From contig NC_067120.1 in NCBI RefSeq assembly GCF_021347895.1, forward strand, positions 24,227,361 to 24,291,360: a DNA stretch of 64,000 nucleotides, written 5' to 3'. This DNA is from Acanthochromis polyacanthus (Eukaryota > Chordata > Actinopteri > Pomacentridae). Positions 41,001 through 54,953 of the stretch are shown piece by piece; positions within the stretch are counted from its first letter, which is position 1, and each line of letters starts with the position of its first letter. Position numbers and translations under genes: made by a program. The notes below the pieces were generated by a model. That model ran no database searches, was not told the origin of the DNA, and saw only the letters and a list, made by a program, of their open reading frames with translations.

Positions 41001-43169
41001 TGGTGAGGGAGCAGAAAAGTTGTACGATGGGGGAATTAACGGCATGTAGAGATCAGACCTGTGCTGAAACTGACAGCACTGAGGGCTGGCTCTTTGTGCA
41101 ACTGAACTAGTGTAAGGTGCTGTGGAAAAATAGATGGTTAGCTTGATTTATGGTTTGATTTTATTATTTTATTTTATTTTATTTTTTTTGGGGGGGGGAC
41201 GACAGTCCAGTGACACTGATAGTCCTGCAGCTGGTGGCCAGATGATGCTTTTCTTTTGGTTATTCAGAGAGGTAGGAAAGAGAACTGAAAGCAAAAGGAG
41301 AGTGGGGGGAGTTGATTTAATCCACTCTGTCACACTGTCCCGCTTTCTCAGAGACCATATCAGACCTCCATTCCCCCCCCTTCTCGGCATGTCACCAACC
41401 CTCCATCATCTTCGCTCTGATTCGAACTGACGATCTGGGCTTCTCACCCAGGATCTATCTTTCTTAACTCTGTCTTTTTCATTATTTCTCTCCCCCTTCT
41501 TCAGTCCCTACGCCTCCCTGTCTCTTCTTCTGTCTGCCTCTCTCCCCCTCTTTCGGATGGGGCTTATCTGCGACAGAACAAATAAGCTCATTGTGTTTTG
41601 CGAGAGCTGTGAGGGCAGCAGAGAGGAGGCTTATTTCATTGAAACCTGGACAGGATATCCATCCACAAGGGAGAAAGGGCCTGCAGGGACTCTTAAAGCC
41701 AGCAGAAAACATGGATGAGTTGGTGGTGAGCGAGGAACAACCAATACCAGAAGCACAAAGAGACAGAGAAAAGGTGGCAGACTGTCCTAAATTTTAAGAA
41801 AGGGTGACGGCAGAAATGATAGAAGAACCAGGACAGGCAGAACTGAATGGAAAAATAAGATTCAAATTACCGTCTGATACTGTGATGCCGAATGAGGTAG
41901 TGAGTCTGTTCAGTATCAGTAAGGTCGATGACTGTAAAGCTGCACAATAGGCTCAATATGAGGAAAACTGAACAACACGTCTGCAAGATGAACAGCTTGC
42001 CAACAGAAGAAAAAAACAATGACAACAGGGAAAATTTTAGAAGGCTTCTGTACAGCCAAAAGGTTATCGGTTCAATCCCTGCAGCATTTGTAGTGTGTGG
42101 AGTGAAACACAGCAAAACAACGATGCTGTATCGATGTGTTGTATCACAGCATCCCTTCAAGCTTTAAAGCTGAAAGGGTTGCCTCTGATAAGAACATTTT
42201 TCTCCTTTCCTGCCATCCCAGCAATACGTGCGAGTCGCACATTAAGGGCCTATTTAAAAAAGAGCCTGAGAGGACAGCCTTAAAGTAGAGCGTGGACATA
42301 CTGAGACGACCTAAATACAGAACTGCAGAGAGAGAAGGACCTGCAAGGGTTTGTTCAGAAATAACTCAGCATTCCTGCCCCTGTGGAGAACAAGCGACCT
42401 CCAGCATGAGGGCGAGACAGGTTCAGTATTCACTAACCACAGATCAATACATCAACCATTAAAACTCATCATCCTGCCATTATACACATATCAGCACCAT
42501 TTCAATCACTGAGAACGGTTAATGTTCACGCACCAGAGCCCAAACTGATTTATATCTTAAAAACTTCACACCCTGGTCATAATAACAGAAAGCAATCCCT
42601 TATTTCACACATCACACCTGCACAATAGCAGACATACAATTTCTGCAACTTAAACGCATGTTGGCAATTTCACCTTCCTGATTGGATTTCAGTTCTCACT
42701 AAGGAACAAAAACAGTCAAAACTAATGACTTCAGTCAGCTCTTTATTACTGCTGGTAAAACAGGTGGTGCTGGGTGGACACAAGGATTTGATCACACTGG
42801 CCTTTCTGGCAGGAAACAAAGTGCTAACCAGTCGCTGAGCCAGCTCCCATTCAGTAAAGGCAATTAGAGAGACTGCTTATCAGAGGGTAATTACAAAGGA
42901 ATGAAAGAAACAGTGGGGCGGAATCTTTCATTGTGGTCACACAAGTGGTTTTCACATCTCTGAGATAAAGCCACTGATTAAGATTTTGTGATATTGCATT
43001 CATGTAGCAGCCCTCGTGACCAGTCATCATGAGTGATACCAACACAATTCTGGGCCACATTACAGCACAGCTAATCATCACAAGGCATTTAATGAAGGCA
43101 ATATGCTGCAAAAAGGCTCACAATTGCCAAGATGGAAGCAGTGTGTGTGTGCGTTTTGTCCAGACTCAC
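41001..43169. other. intron 2 segment next to exon 2
   Basis: Holds a (TTTTA)n/(G)9 low-complexity run at about 41160-41199 and a GC-balanced stretch at 41560-41700. ATCGGTTCAATCCCTGCAGC near 42065-42085 looks like a SINE B box. No coding exon recognised. Confidence 0.45.
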
Positions 43170-43277
43170 CCTCAAGGCCTCTATGACCAGGTCTCGGGCC
43201 TCCAGCTCTCCCTCCATGATACTCAGCAGGGTGAGCAGCTCCGGCTTGCTCAAATTATCCATGTTGAACTCACATTT
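43170..43277 (-). CDS. cttnbp2: cttnbp2 exon 2
   Basis: Thirty-six codons in phase 0. The acceptor, read on the minus strand, is GACATGTGTTGCAG before AAATGTGAGTTC; the donor is TTGAGG then GTGAGT. The peptide starts [20 protein letters not shown] and ends with [16 protein letters not shown]. Vertebrate CTTNBP2 carries [30 protein letters not shown] at the same place, by recollection. This segment opens the CortBP2 coiled-coil domain, which mediates self-association and partner binding in the family. An internal ATG (NMDNLSK) exists, but the exon-1 start makes it unnecessary. LSKPELLTL is closer to the CTTNBP2NL paralogue, while [20 protein letters not shown] and exon 3 favour cttnbp2. Confidence 0.95.
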
Positions 43278-45806
<2,529 letters not shown>

Positions 45807-46018
45807 TGACAACCATTATTGCACCAACTGAAAATCATCAGTGATGAAAAGACCGGTAGTGTATATGGGTATATTACCCTACCAACACTGGAGTCCTTGA
45901 TTACACTGGTGGTGACAGCATAAATGGACAGAAAAGGTTACATGACACCTACATTACGCAAAAGCCAAAAAAAATCTCTCCTACATGTATGATGGGGGAA
46001 AAAAATCTATTCCACATG

Positions 46019-46310
46019 GTGCCACCTTCACATGAACTTGACCAGCAGGGAAAAGTTGCTGACATGACAAATGTACCACTTAGTCCCAGTCTCCAACTGG
46101 TCTCATTAAGTGCAGCCCTCAAATTAGGCTAGATGTCCTGTCCTACCTAGAAGCCATTAAGGTCTAATTACATTTGGCTAGGTCATTAGGCACCTATTTG
46201 GTCAGTGGCAACGGCAGGGCCAACGGGTGGAGATGACTGTAATTGGGAGTGACCAGACCACTTCATGCTTCCCCTCCTGTCAATTAAAAGCTTTTTCCAG
46301 TCCATTTCCA
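46019..46310. promoter_or_regulatory. candidate conserved noncoding element (intron 1)
   Basis: A repeat-free, GC-balanced island packed with homeodomain-like cores: CTCATTAAGTGCAGCC, GCCATTAAGGTCTAATTACA, GGTCATTAGGCACC, CTGTAATTGGG and GTCAATTAAAAGC. A CNE near the start of a large neuronal gene is plausible. The call is inference from motif density and lack of repeat content. Confidence 0.3.
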
Positions 46311-47939
46311 AAAAAGATAAACTGCCGTGTGTTGCCTTGGTCTGTTTTATTCATGGGAAGAAGACAGGACTTCCATTTCATCTCCAACATTCTTGCTTTT
46401 CTTGATAGTGAGCAATGTTGTTTATACTGTAAAAATAGAGAAAATATTTAAGAAAATTGGGAATGACTGTGCTTTGGAGGTTTACTAGAATGCAAATGAA
46501 GTGTGTGACTGAAGGATGAAAACATAATCATTGCCTTTGATTTTTGTTTTTGTCTGCCAGCCTCTCAAATTCAGATTTAATTCTAGGTCAATCATTTCTG
46601 TTAAAGTAAAATCTGCTTTCACTGACAGGTTTATGTGTGTAATTGTGCTTTGGTAAATTCAAACTTACAAATGAAACATAAAACCCATTTGTAAAAAGGT
46701 GTGTTTTACTATCGTTCCACCCCCACAAGTACATAAAGCAGAAAGAATTAGCTCACTGAGCAAGGTTAAGAATAAAAATCATTGTGGCTATTGAGTCATC
46801 AGTAAGAAAATTAACAATGTCCTTGTAATTTAATATGTTTGAGTATTTGAAGCGGTGTTTCTAAGTTATAAGAATCTATCCAGCTTCAGTTAGACGTGCA
46901 CATACAGGAAATCGGGTCACTTCTCTAAGCCTGTCTGTACTGCAGAATTTTTTTTTTTTTTTTTTATCAAAAAGTCATGGTTTTCATTGTTCTATTTCTG
47001 CTGAAATAGCCTTAAAAGCTACAAAAGTGCAGGTGGAAAGTTGGATATTATTTGAGACTGCAGGCCTACTCAGAAGCAAATTATGATTTTAAAAGTAGAT
47101 CACAGAGTGCAAAACACCCTGAAAGAAGAGTAAAATTACAGACTTGAAAAAATACTCATAAAAGTACCTAAAAAAAATTACATTCACAGGAAATTCATTA
47201 CTTCTGTCTTAAAAGTTTTAGAATCTTTGTCAGACAGCAAGACTTTCGAGAACAGCATTTTAGACTTTGATTAATCAACTCATCAAGAAAAATTAGAAGT
47301 AGAATAACCAAAAATGGAAGTATGGTCAACACTCTTGAAGGGGGCATTAATCTTATACTTTCACTGTTGGTAAAATGTTGCTGATGATATTTGTTTTATG
47401 TGCTTTTGTTCACAACATCAGGAAACATTTTGTAATCTAGCACTTTCCCATATCAATATTGCTACTTTTACTAGTATTTCCTACAGCTCCTATACTTGGT
47501 GTAGGTCTTTCATTGTGAATTCAAAAGGATGAAGGTTTGTACATAAAGTCAAAGAAAATGCACTGAAGGACAAGTCAGCAACTAAGTCTGAAAACATCAA
47601 GTATGTGAGAGAAGCTTGGTCTTTCTAGTGTTAGTATGTAACATTCAAAAGAGTTTTTTCTCAAGACATCATGACTTTGGGAGAATACAGTGAGTCCCAT
47701 TCATCTGCCTGTTTCTCAGACAGAGGCTGCACTTTTACATGAGTTTTCCTGGTCACATCCCTGAACATGACTGCCGCATCTGGTCAGACGACATTCCAAA
47801 GCAAAGCGACAAATTGTTGCTTTAAGGAACCTTGAAAGGCATTGTACTCATTCACAGCAATACGCATGTGAGGGAAATGAGTGGAATTCTTGGCTGGACA
47901 GTCAAAAATGATGCAACTTCACAGAGAGAGGCCAAAAGA

Positions 47940-48400
47940 TAACAGATCTTGGTGACATAAGAATTTCCAATTACTGTATTAGCCACTACTGCAGCTGTCG
48001 GCTGACAAAGTCACATCCAGCTGCAGTCCAAATATCCTGAAGCTCTTCACCAGGCTATTTGTCCAACAAAATTTTAATAAACCAGCAAACGAGAGAGGCA
48101 AAAGGAGGAAATTAGATACTTCTCAGCCTCTGCTGCACATCAGGCAGATTGCTACCTGCTCATTCTGAGGGCATTCAGATGTCAGCCAGCCATTTAAACC
48201 TGATTTACAATGCTCCATTGAAACCTCAGCCAACATTATTCCATTTCATCAACGTGTCACACACATCTCAAGAGGTCTCTCACATGGAATATGACTTTGA
48301 AAAGTCCAGTCTGAGATTTCAAAAAGCAGCTGCTTCTATACGTCCTATACATACTCCTACACTCCTGTGCCTCAACTTATTTTAACAGCAGAAGGAAAGT
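47940..48400. promoter_or_regulatory. candidate regulatory island (intron 1)
   Basis: Non-repetitive stretch with E-box motifs (CTGCAGCTGTCGGCTGAC, CCAGCTGCAG), TATTAGCC and TTTTAATAAACCAGC. The weak open frame at 48149-48385 has no recognisable domain. Inference only. Confidence 0.2.
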
Positions 48401-48629
48401 TCATGCTTATAGAAGTGGAGCAGAGGTAATAAATTCATATGAATAAACAGACCAACACTCTTCCCTTTTAAAGCCTTAAAAAGGTAATGTTTAGCCAGAA
48501 AAGCTTTCTTGAGACCGGCTGCTCACATTAATAAGGACCTTTTTCTTTTCAGAACAAGGAGCTGGAAAATGTTGCGTCAATCACATGTTTTAGTTTAGTC
48601 AAACCACATTTTTATTCTGATGTGATCAC

Positions 48630-49140
48630 GGCAAGCCTGGAAATAAAAGCAGGATAGATTCCAAGGGATTGATTCATTCGCTTTGAGCCTTCCAATCGAT
48701 CCCTGAGCCCCCTCTTCCCGGCAGCGCTGTCACCACTCAAGAGAATTGGAGGACTCCGGGAGCTTTGATGGACAGCAATCCTGAGCCACGCTGTCCTGTC
48801 ACAGGACCTCGGGTGGTGGGTGAGGTGAGGTGAGGTGAGGTGAGGTGAGGTGAGAGTAGTAGGGCTCAGAGTGGGGGGAGCATTTTCTCTCTGGCATTTC
48901 TGCACAGTGAGCAGGTGAGGGAAGCGAACACTAATTTGTTCCATGAGCTGTGAGCCGCGTGCCAAGGGCACGAGCAGCCTGGCTGGCATTGAAGGCTCAC
49001 CGTTAGCCCCGGTCCACTTAATAAGGCCTGTGTCATTTCACTGTGAGCCACAAGGGAACAAAACTGCTCGCTCGGTGAAAGCTCCTCTACCGTGTTCTCC
49101 TGGCAAAAACCTGCTTAGGCCTGTGAGTTTCTCACAGACT
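48630..49140. promoter_or_regulatory. candidate regulatory island with GGTGA tandem run (intron 1)
   Basis: Two GC-balanced, non-repetitive blocks (48640-48815 and 48900-49140) with motifs such as GGATTGATTCATTC, CCAATCGATCC and CACTTAATAAGGCCTG. Between them is a seven-unit GGTGA tandem run (48819-48854). No coding frame is convincing. Regulatory role is inference. Confidence 0.25.
48819..48854. repeat. (GGTGA)7 tandem repeat
   Basis: Seven perfect pentamers, GTGAG phase. On the plus strand each unit resembles a splice-donor core, but cttnbp2 reads the other strand, where it is CTCAC. Confidence 0.93.
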
Positions 49141-49987
49141 CATGTCTGACTGACATGACAGCCTGTAAATAGATGTCTGTGACACAGTACCAGAAGTTAC
49201 AGCAAAAAACACATTGAATTGAGAATAATTATAATCCCTATAAAATATATTTTCTCATTTGACCACGGGGCATCTACAGATAGATAGTTTACATTTAGTT
49301 TGTCCAGGCTTAAAGATGATTTAGATCAGTTTCACTCACTTAGAGTGTAAGTTTTTAAAATCTATCAATTTCATAAAAATAAAGACTAATTGGGATCATG
49401 AATTTTGTACAAATTTATTGGTAGCTACAGTACAGTAGTCATCAGTATTTGAGATGTTATGTAAATGTATTTGAAAAACTACAAAGGCAACTGCAGCTCC
49501 CACTATGGGTCCTACAATGCAAAAACAGCAGTATTTTGTGTGTGTGTGTGGATTAAAACGATTCATTCATTAAGTGAAACATTCCGACGCGTAACATCGA
49601 CGTTGCTTCTAGACAAAAATATTTCTGTTGATTTTTGAATGCCATTTTTGCTGCTGTGAATGAAGAGGCAACAATGTAACTCTTCAAATACCGATTCCAA
49701 TACTTCGGGTCAGGGTATTCTCCAAGTCTGAGTGAAAACATGAGGGTACAGATTGCTGTGGCACCAAAAACTGAGTCAACAGCCCCTGGAGACCTTTTTT
49801 TTTTTTCTTAAATGACGTTGAGGATCACTGCCATGACGTGACTGATACCCGATACACTGATCGCTGTCGATACGAATGTTTCAACCTGGTGCATCTCCAG
49901 CCAATAAAGTCTATTCAAAAATCACTAAAGCGAGGTCACAGTGCTGCTGAATCAATGAACTGATCAACTGCAAAATGATACAAATAC

Positions 49988-50120
49988 AGGGAACTATTAA
50001 TTGTTAGTCATATTTCAAGCAGAAATTAAAACAATGAATATATTCCAGCTTCTCAAATTCTAGTATTTGTTGCTGCTTGTCATATGTAACAGTAAAGTGA
50101 CTATTGTAGAGTTTTGGCCT
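49988..50120. repeat. fragment of the hAT-like miniature family
   Basis: ATTAATTGTTAGTCATATTTC, then TTCCAGCTTCTCAAATTCTA and TTTGTTGCTGCTTGTCATAT parallel the interior of the family. Ends not seen. Confidence 0.4.
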
Positions 50121-52639
50121 CAGGACGTAGGACATCTGTAGAGGTGAAGGGTCTTTTCACACTATTTTTTTTACATTTTATAGGCCAGACAGATAAACCA
50201 TGCAATGTTTTTCTTCCTTGTGTACTTTTTACATTTAAGCTACCTTGTTATCATCTGAAAATCACATTGAAACGCTGCTACTTGTATGAAAGATGCTCAA
50301 CAGATAAAGTTTCATTGACTGATTGAGATAATTCTACGAGATTAGATACCACAGTAAAAACATGAAACGAGATATTTTTTGTAATGTAATTTCAGTGTAG
50401 AAGCTCCTTAATAGGTTGTAAAGTTATAATGTTTAAAGGTCTCTGGTGACTTCTCTAACTTGTTTACAGGGTCATCTGAACCACCCGTATCACAGCACAG
50501 AAATTTTGTTGTCAGGAAAGAAGCAGCAGCAATGACATTACAGCCACTTATGTGAATGGCACTCCTCCAACATGGCAGCATATCCCACATAACCACCACT
50601 GACCAATCGTAGGCTTCCGTTACACAAACCGTTTCTGGCATGCCCCCTCTCAGAAGGTCACACCCCTCCACCCCACAATTGTTAACAATCATTAATAATG
50701 ATGGAGGAAGTAACTTATGAGAAAATTGATCCAAGCTGCACTTTAGTAAAAAAGGTGAGGATGACATCATCAACAAACTCTTGTTTATTTTCTTTATATA
50801 AATCAGATTAATTCAGCTTAGATTCACATCTTAATTTCCCCTGGTCAAACACACCCTCCCCCTGCTGTGGCTCTTTGAACCCCAGTTTGACAAACACTGT
50901 GTTACACAGCCGTTCTGGAAGATACTAAAAGCACAATCTAGGTTTATTTCTTTTACCAGTTTAAGCCATCATTTCTGTCTGTCATGGTGATGTTTGACTG
51001 TAACTTCATTTCTGACAACAACCAGAGAAGGAGCCTAAGTGGTCAGACAATGACATGAACTGAACTTCTTTGGAAGTAAAAGAGAGGGAAATAATCAAAA
51101 CTGTTAATTCACTGTTGTTGCACTTTCTCCATTTTGCACACCAACTCCCTTAATGGTGACCAAACATGCTTGTCACATTTGTAAAAGCACAACTCCATTC
51201 AAATGAGAGATTTCAGGCAGACTCACTTTACATTTCATGTTGTCTAATCGCTTTGTGCTTTTTGTCAAGTAGTGGTGTCTTGTCCTCAGAGCTGATCGGA
51301 TAATTTGGTATAGAAAAAGAATTCAACCAAACCTGTTGTCACCACACTAACAAGTATTAAGGTAAATGAGGGGGAGGTGATCCGGGCAGTGCCTTTCATT
51401 GATCTCTGACCCTGCTCTGGACCATGGGTGCTTCTCAAACGAGAAACTTCACCCTCCTCAGGCCAACAACAGAGAGGCGGAGAGAGGTAAGCAAAGAGCA
51501 AAGTGCTTTATTTAACCACAGCAGGCACGATGGTGGAGGTGGTGGTGGGGAGGGGGAGTGGGAGGCCATGGAGGCAGCGGAAGCCCCCTTTCGTTGGCTG
51601 GAATCTGGAGAAGAAAGAGTGCACTGGCAAAGCGATGGTGTGAGCCGAGGAGGCTGCCCATCTCCCATGTCTCCAGAGCACCTGTTCGCCTCAAATGTAA
51701 AGTAGCCTCCAGGCAGTTCTTGGGGGGGGGGGGGGGCTGCTGCCTGACACGGTACTCTCAGCTATGCCAGCTGAGTCACTGAAATTAAGACCAATTTAGA
51801 AAGGTGTCTGGTGAACGGGGCCTCCACCTCCTCCTCATCCACCACGCTGCTGGCGCTGCCCTCCACTCACCCTCACAGCTCTTCTCCCACCATCTCCTCA
51901 GATCGCCACTCAAACCCGCCCCCACCTCACCGCCCACGCTACCACGCATCCACCCACCTCAGGGACTGTGGCTGCTTTCTATTCCAGCGGCTCCACACAT
52001 TTCCACCAGCCTACCTCTTCAAACTCTCTCCACAGAGGTGCTTTTTTTAGTTATCTTGCTGCGGGTAGGACTAAGGTTGTAGAGCAAACAGAAGCAAAGT
52101 GGCACAAGTGTCACTACCTACTCTGCATTAGTCTTCTGCTGGATAAGAGGGCTCTGACAGGTTGCATCAGGGAGCCAGCTAAGAGGAAGGGAAAGGTTGC
52201 AGGACCTCCTGCTGTTCGAGGCAACAGATTGATCAGTTTATGCAGAGAGCTGCTGCCATGGCACATACACTGACACCTGTGACAACTCACAACCACCTGC
52301 ATGTAAAGAGATGAAAGTCAAAACGGGTTGCAATAAAACACTACTACTTTGTCTTGCTGTGCCAGTCAGCGTAAACCTGTGGAAGGTATCCAACTGTGGA
52401 GGCCAGTAAGGGTTCATATAGGACTGAGTGGTGGTGGGGCCCCTACAGAAATAAAGTACTTTTTATGTCCCAATTACAGATGCAAAGGGAATATTATTTT
52501 CCCCTAAAAAAAAACAAAAAACAAAACAGGAATAAACTGCTTTCACCATTTTTAGAGAGCTAATGAGTCTCGGATAGTAGATAGCTGGAAGTCTACGCAT
52601 TAAACCGTTTACTGCAACGTCTGTGAGCTCCAACCTGTG
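50121..52639. other. intron 1, exon-1-proximal segment
   Basis: Unique DNA becoming GC-richer from about 51420, with a (G)15 run at 51722-51736 and a C-rich stretch at 51810-51970. The overlapping open frames at 51424-52273 are compositional; none shows a domain. It may be part of the extended promoter region. Confidence 0.45.
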
Positions 52640-53480
52640 CAGCAGCTACACTTCTGTCTCCCATCAGGCGCAGGGCAACATTACAACTGCGGGACGAAGG
52701 TTCAAAGCAGCAGCGGAGGCGAACAAAAGAATTCATGGAGAAAAAAAAACAGAAACACGTCTGTGTGTTCGCTAGAGGCCACAGAAGAGAACTGTGTGCT
52801 AAAACGGAATCACGACTCGAAGCTTTTCTTGTTTTTCTCCAGACATTGTGGCGAGGCTCGCGCTGGCCACCGCTGTTGCTTCACGAGCCTGTGCGAAATA
52901 AGATGCGCACCGCATTTCACCGTGTCTCCCCCCGTGACAGCTGCCCACGCCACGACGACACGAAAAAAAACACCCGAGTGGCTTATTCCGTTGTTGTTTT
53001 GTGTAACCCCGCCGTCTTACCGTGTCGACACTTCCCAGCACGGCGGTCGCCAGTGTTTGTACCGGAGGAGGCTGCTCTCCGCTGGCTCCCTCCGACGCCA
53101 TCTTCGTACTGTAGCGGTCTGCTGGAGTGAGGGCGCATCCGGCACTCATTAACTATTGCGCTGCTGAATGCGAATCACGCCACGGACGGCCATTGAAAAG
53201 AAAACAGAGGCGAGATTTGACAAATTGAAACGGAGTGGAGAGGACGACAGGTCTCCGCCGTGAAAAGCCCACTAGCGAGTGCGCGGACTGCTGTGGCTGG
53301 GAGGAGGGAGCGGGCAGTCCTGTAGGCGGGGACCGACCGACGCTACAATACAGATGCGAAGCCCCGGTGCGCTCCCAACCGGAGAGGAGGTGCGTCCCGA
53401 CGGGCTGATTGACAGCAACATTTGTCGGCCTTTGGTTCTACAAAACGAGCCAATGAATGGATCCCAAAACGAGGTGCGGG
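52640..53480 (-). promoter_or_regulatory. cttnbp2: CpG-rich promoter block of cttnbp2
   Basis: CpG dinucleotides are frequent here and rare in the rest of the window, bracketing coding exon 1. Upstream of the start codon (above 53101) are GC-box-like runs (GTAGGCGGGGACC near 53320-53332, GGGAGCGGGC) and a CCAAT motif at about 53451. No TATA box is obvious, as expected for a CpG promoter. The transcription start cannot be placed from sequence; the 5' UTR is probably within 53102-53350. Confidence 0.7.
53021..53101 (-). CDS. cttnbp2: cttnbp2 exon 1, coding part (start codon)
   Basis: The start codon at 53101 is in a strong context (AAGATGG) and opens MASEGASGEQPPPVQTLATA..VLGSVDT, 27 codons, ending ACG before a GTAAGA donor in phase 0. 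Human CTTNBP2 begins MATDGAS and also has 27 residues before its KEFDVDTLSK segment, by recollection, so length and start both agree. An upstream in-frame ATG at 53149, with weak context and an in-frame TAG at 53153-53155, would add 16 residues. The residues after MASEGAS are low-complexity and poorly conserved, as expected for this N-terminal tail. The two later exons follow in frame for 123 residues in all. The overlapping 171-codon plus-strand frame is a CpG-island shadow. Confidence 0.88.
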
Positions 53481-54199
53481 GACCTCAAAGGGTCGGTCCA
53501 GGAGGTAAACCACAAAAAGATGTTTCAAACTGGGTGAAAAAGGTTGCATAAGAAATAATTTCAATTAAAGCTTTTGAAAAAGATGCTTTGAATTTCCCTA
53601 AATCCTTCTCAGAACCTGTTTTTTTTTTCTAAATTACCCCCCTCACATTTTTTTTCTGTTTTATTTTATTATGGCCAGCATTTTGGAAACTGCAAGCCCA
53701 AAAACTAAAATAAAAATATCCTTTTTAAAATAAGCATTTTTGTTCCTTATTTCCCCCAAATTTAAGCTACTCCACAAATAAATAAATAATACACAGTATA
53801 GTGCCAATGACATTATTAGAGTCTGACCTCATTTAAGGCTTCAATAGGGCAAGGTGAAGAAGCATTAATAGTTTTTTCTTATGCAAATGTTGCAGCTCCA
53901 CAGTGTAAATAAATATTTCAACACAACTAAGCACTGTTCTTAAAATTAAACCCAAGTTGAATTCCATTATTAAATCAGTAATGTTGTTTTCATCGTGTAC
54001 AACGCTTATTTTCTTACTGTGCGTGTAGTAGTTTATTCCCACCCCAACACCTCCTGATATCCCTTCCCCCTCATCCTCAGTTTCACACAACTGATTGAGG
54101 CAGATGGCTGCCTTCCCTGAGCCTGGTTCTGTCATTTTTTTTCTTTCCTCCCTATCCCAGGAATTGTTTCATTCCTGCTCACTATTGCTCATAGGAAAT

Positions 54200-54953
54200 C
54201 CAAATTCATCTTTGGATTGTTGGGTCCTGGCCTTCCTGGGATCTTTCTGCATGGAGTTTACATGTTCTCCCTGTGCATGCATGGGTTTTCTCTGGATATT
54301 CTGACTTCCTCCTACAGTCCAAAAACATCCATCCATCCATTCTCTATACACCGCTTTATCCTCACTAGGGTTGCGGGGGGGCTGGAGCCTATCCCAGCTG
54401 ACTCGGGTGAAGGCAGGGGGCACCCTGGACAGATCGCCAGTCTGTCACAGGGCTACATATACAGACACACAATCACACTCGCATTCACACCTACGGGCAA
54501 TTTAGAGAAACCAATTAACCTCAGAATACTTTTGGACTGTGGGAGGAAGCCGGAGTACCCGGAGAAAACCCACGCATGCGAACATGCAAACTCCATGCAG
54601 AAAGATCAAAGGCCCAGGCCGGGATTTGAACTGGGGATCTTCTTGTTGCAAGGCGAAAGTGCTAACTACTACTCCACTGTGCAGCCCTAGTCTAAAAACA
54701 TGCTCAAGTTAATTGGTAACTCTAAATTGTCTATAGTTGTGATGTGAGTGTGATTTTTTGTCTCTATATGTAGAGACAAACAAACAGATACGATAGAATG
54801 GTGACCTGTCCAGAGTGTCCCATGTCTTCACCCTAAGTCAGCTGGGTCAGACTCCAGTACCCCCTCACCCCTGCCAACCCTAACTAATGAGAATTAAGCG
54901 GTATAGATGATGGATGGATGGATGGGATGGATGGATGGATGGATGGATGGATG
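54200..54953 (+). mobile_element. 5'-truncated SINE/LINE-type repeat split by a nested copy, (GGAT)n tail
   Basis: The left part, 54200-54328, reads CTTTCTGCATGGAGTTTACATG..CTCCTACAGTCCAAAAACAT. The right part resumes at 54689 with the same bases and continues GTTAATTGGTAACTCTAAAT..GGTGACCTGTCCAGAG and ends in a GGAT tandem run (54910-54953). The two halves are one plus-strand element once the insert is removed. (GATG/GGAT)n tails are known from Rex3-type fish retroelements; the exact family is from memory. Confidence 0.78.
54329..54688 (-). mobile_element. tRNA-derived SINE with (GATG)n tail, nested, near full length
   Basis: Read on the minus strand it starts GGGCTGCACAGTGGAGTAGT with an A-box-like GTAGTTAGCACT (about 54658-54670) and a B-box-like GTTCAAATCCC (54621-54631). 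A body matching the outer element follows, and the end is GGATAAAGCG..ATGGATGGATGG. It is flanked by 13-bp direct repeats AGTCCAAAAACAT (54316-54328) and AGTCTAAAAACAT (54689-54701), one mismatch: a clear target-site duplication. The minus-strand orientation is opposite to the element it interrupts. Confidence 0.85.

Noticed and set aside
52637..53152. 171-codon plus-strand open frame across the CpG island
   Set aside because: It is antisense to cttnbp2 exon 1 and its promoter. Long frames are expected in GC-rich DNA, and no domain is visible.
53279..53551. 90-codon plus-strand frame just above cttnbp2, possible divergent gene
   Set aside because: Composition is CpG-island-like, with no domain, no exon partner downstream and no second start region. 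A bidirectional transcript cannot be excluded, but there is no support for a protein.
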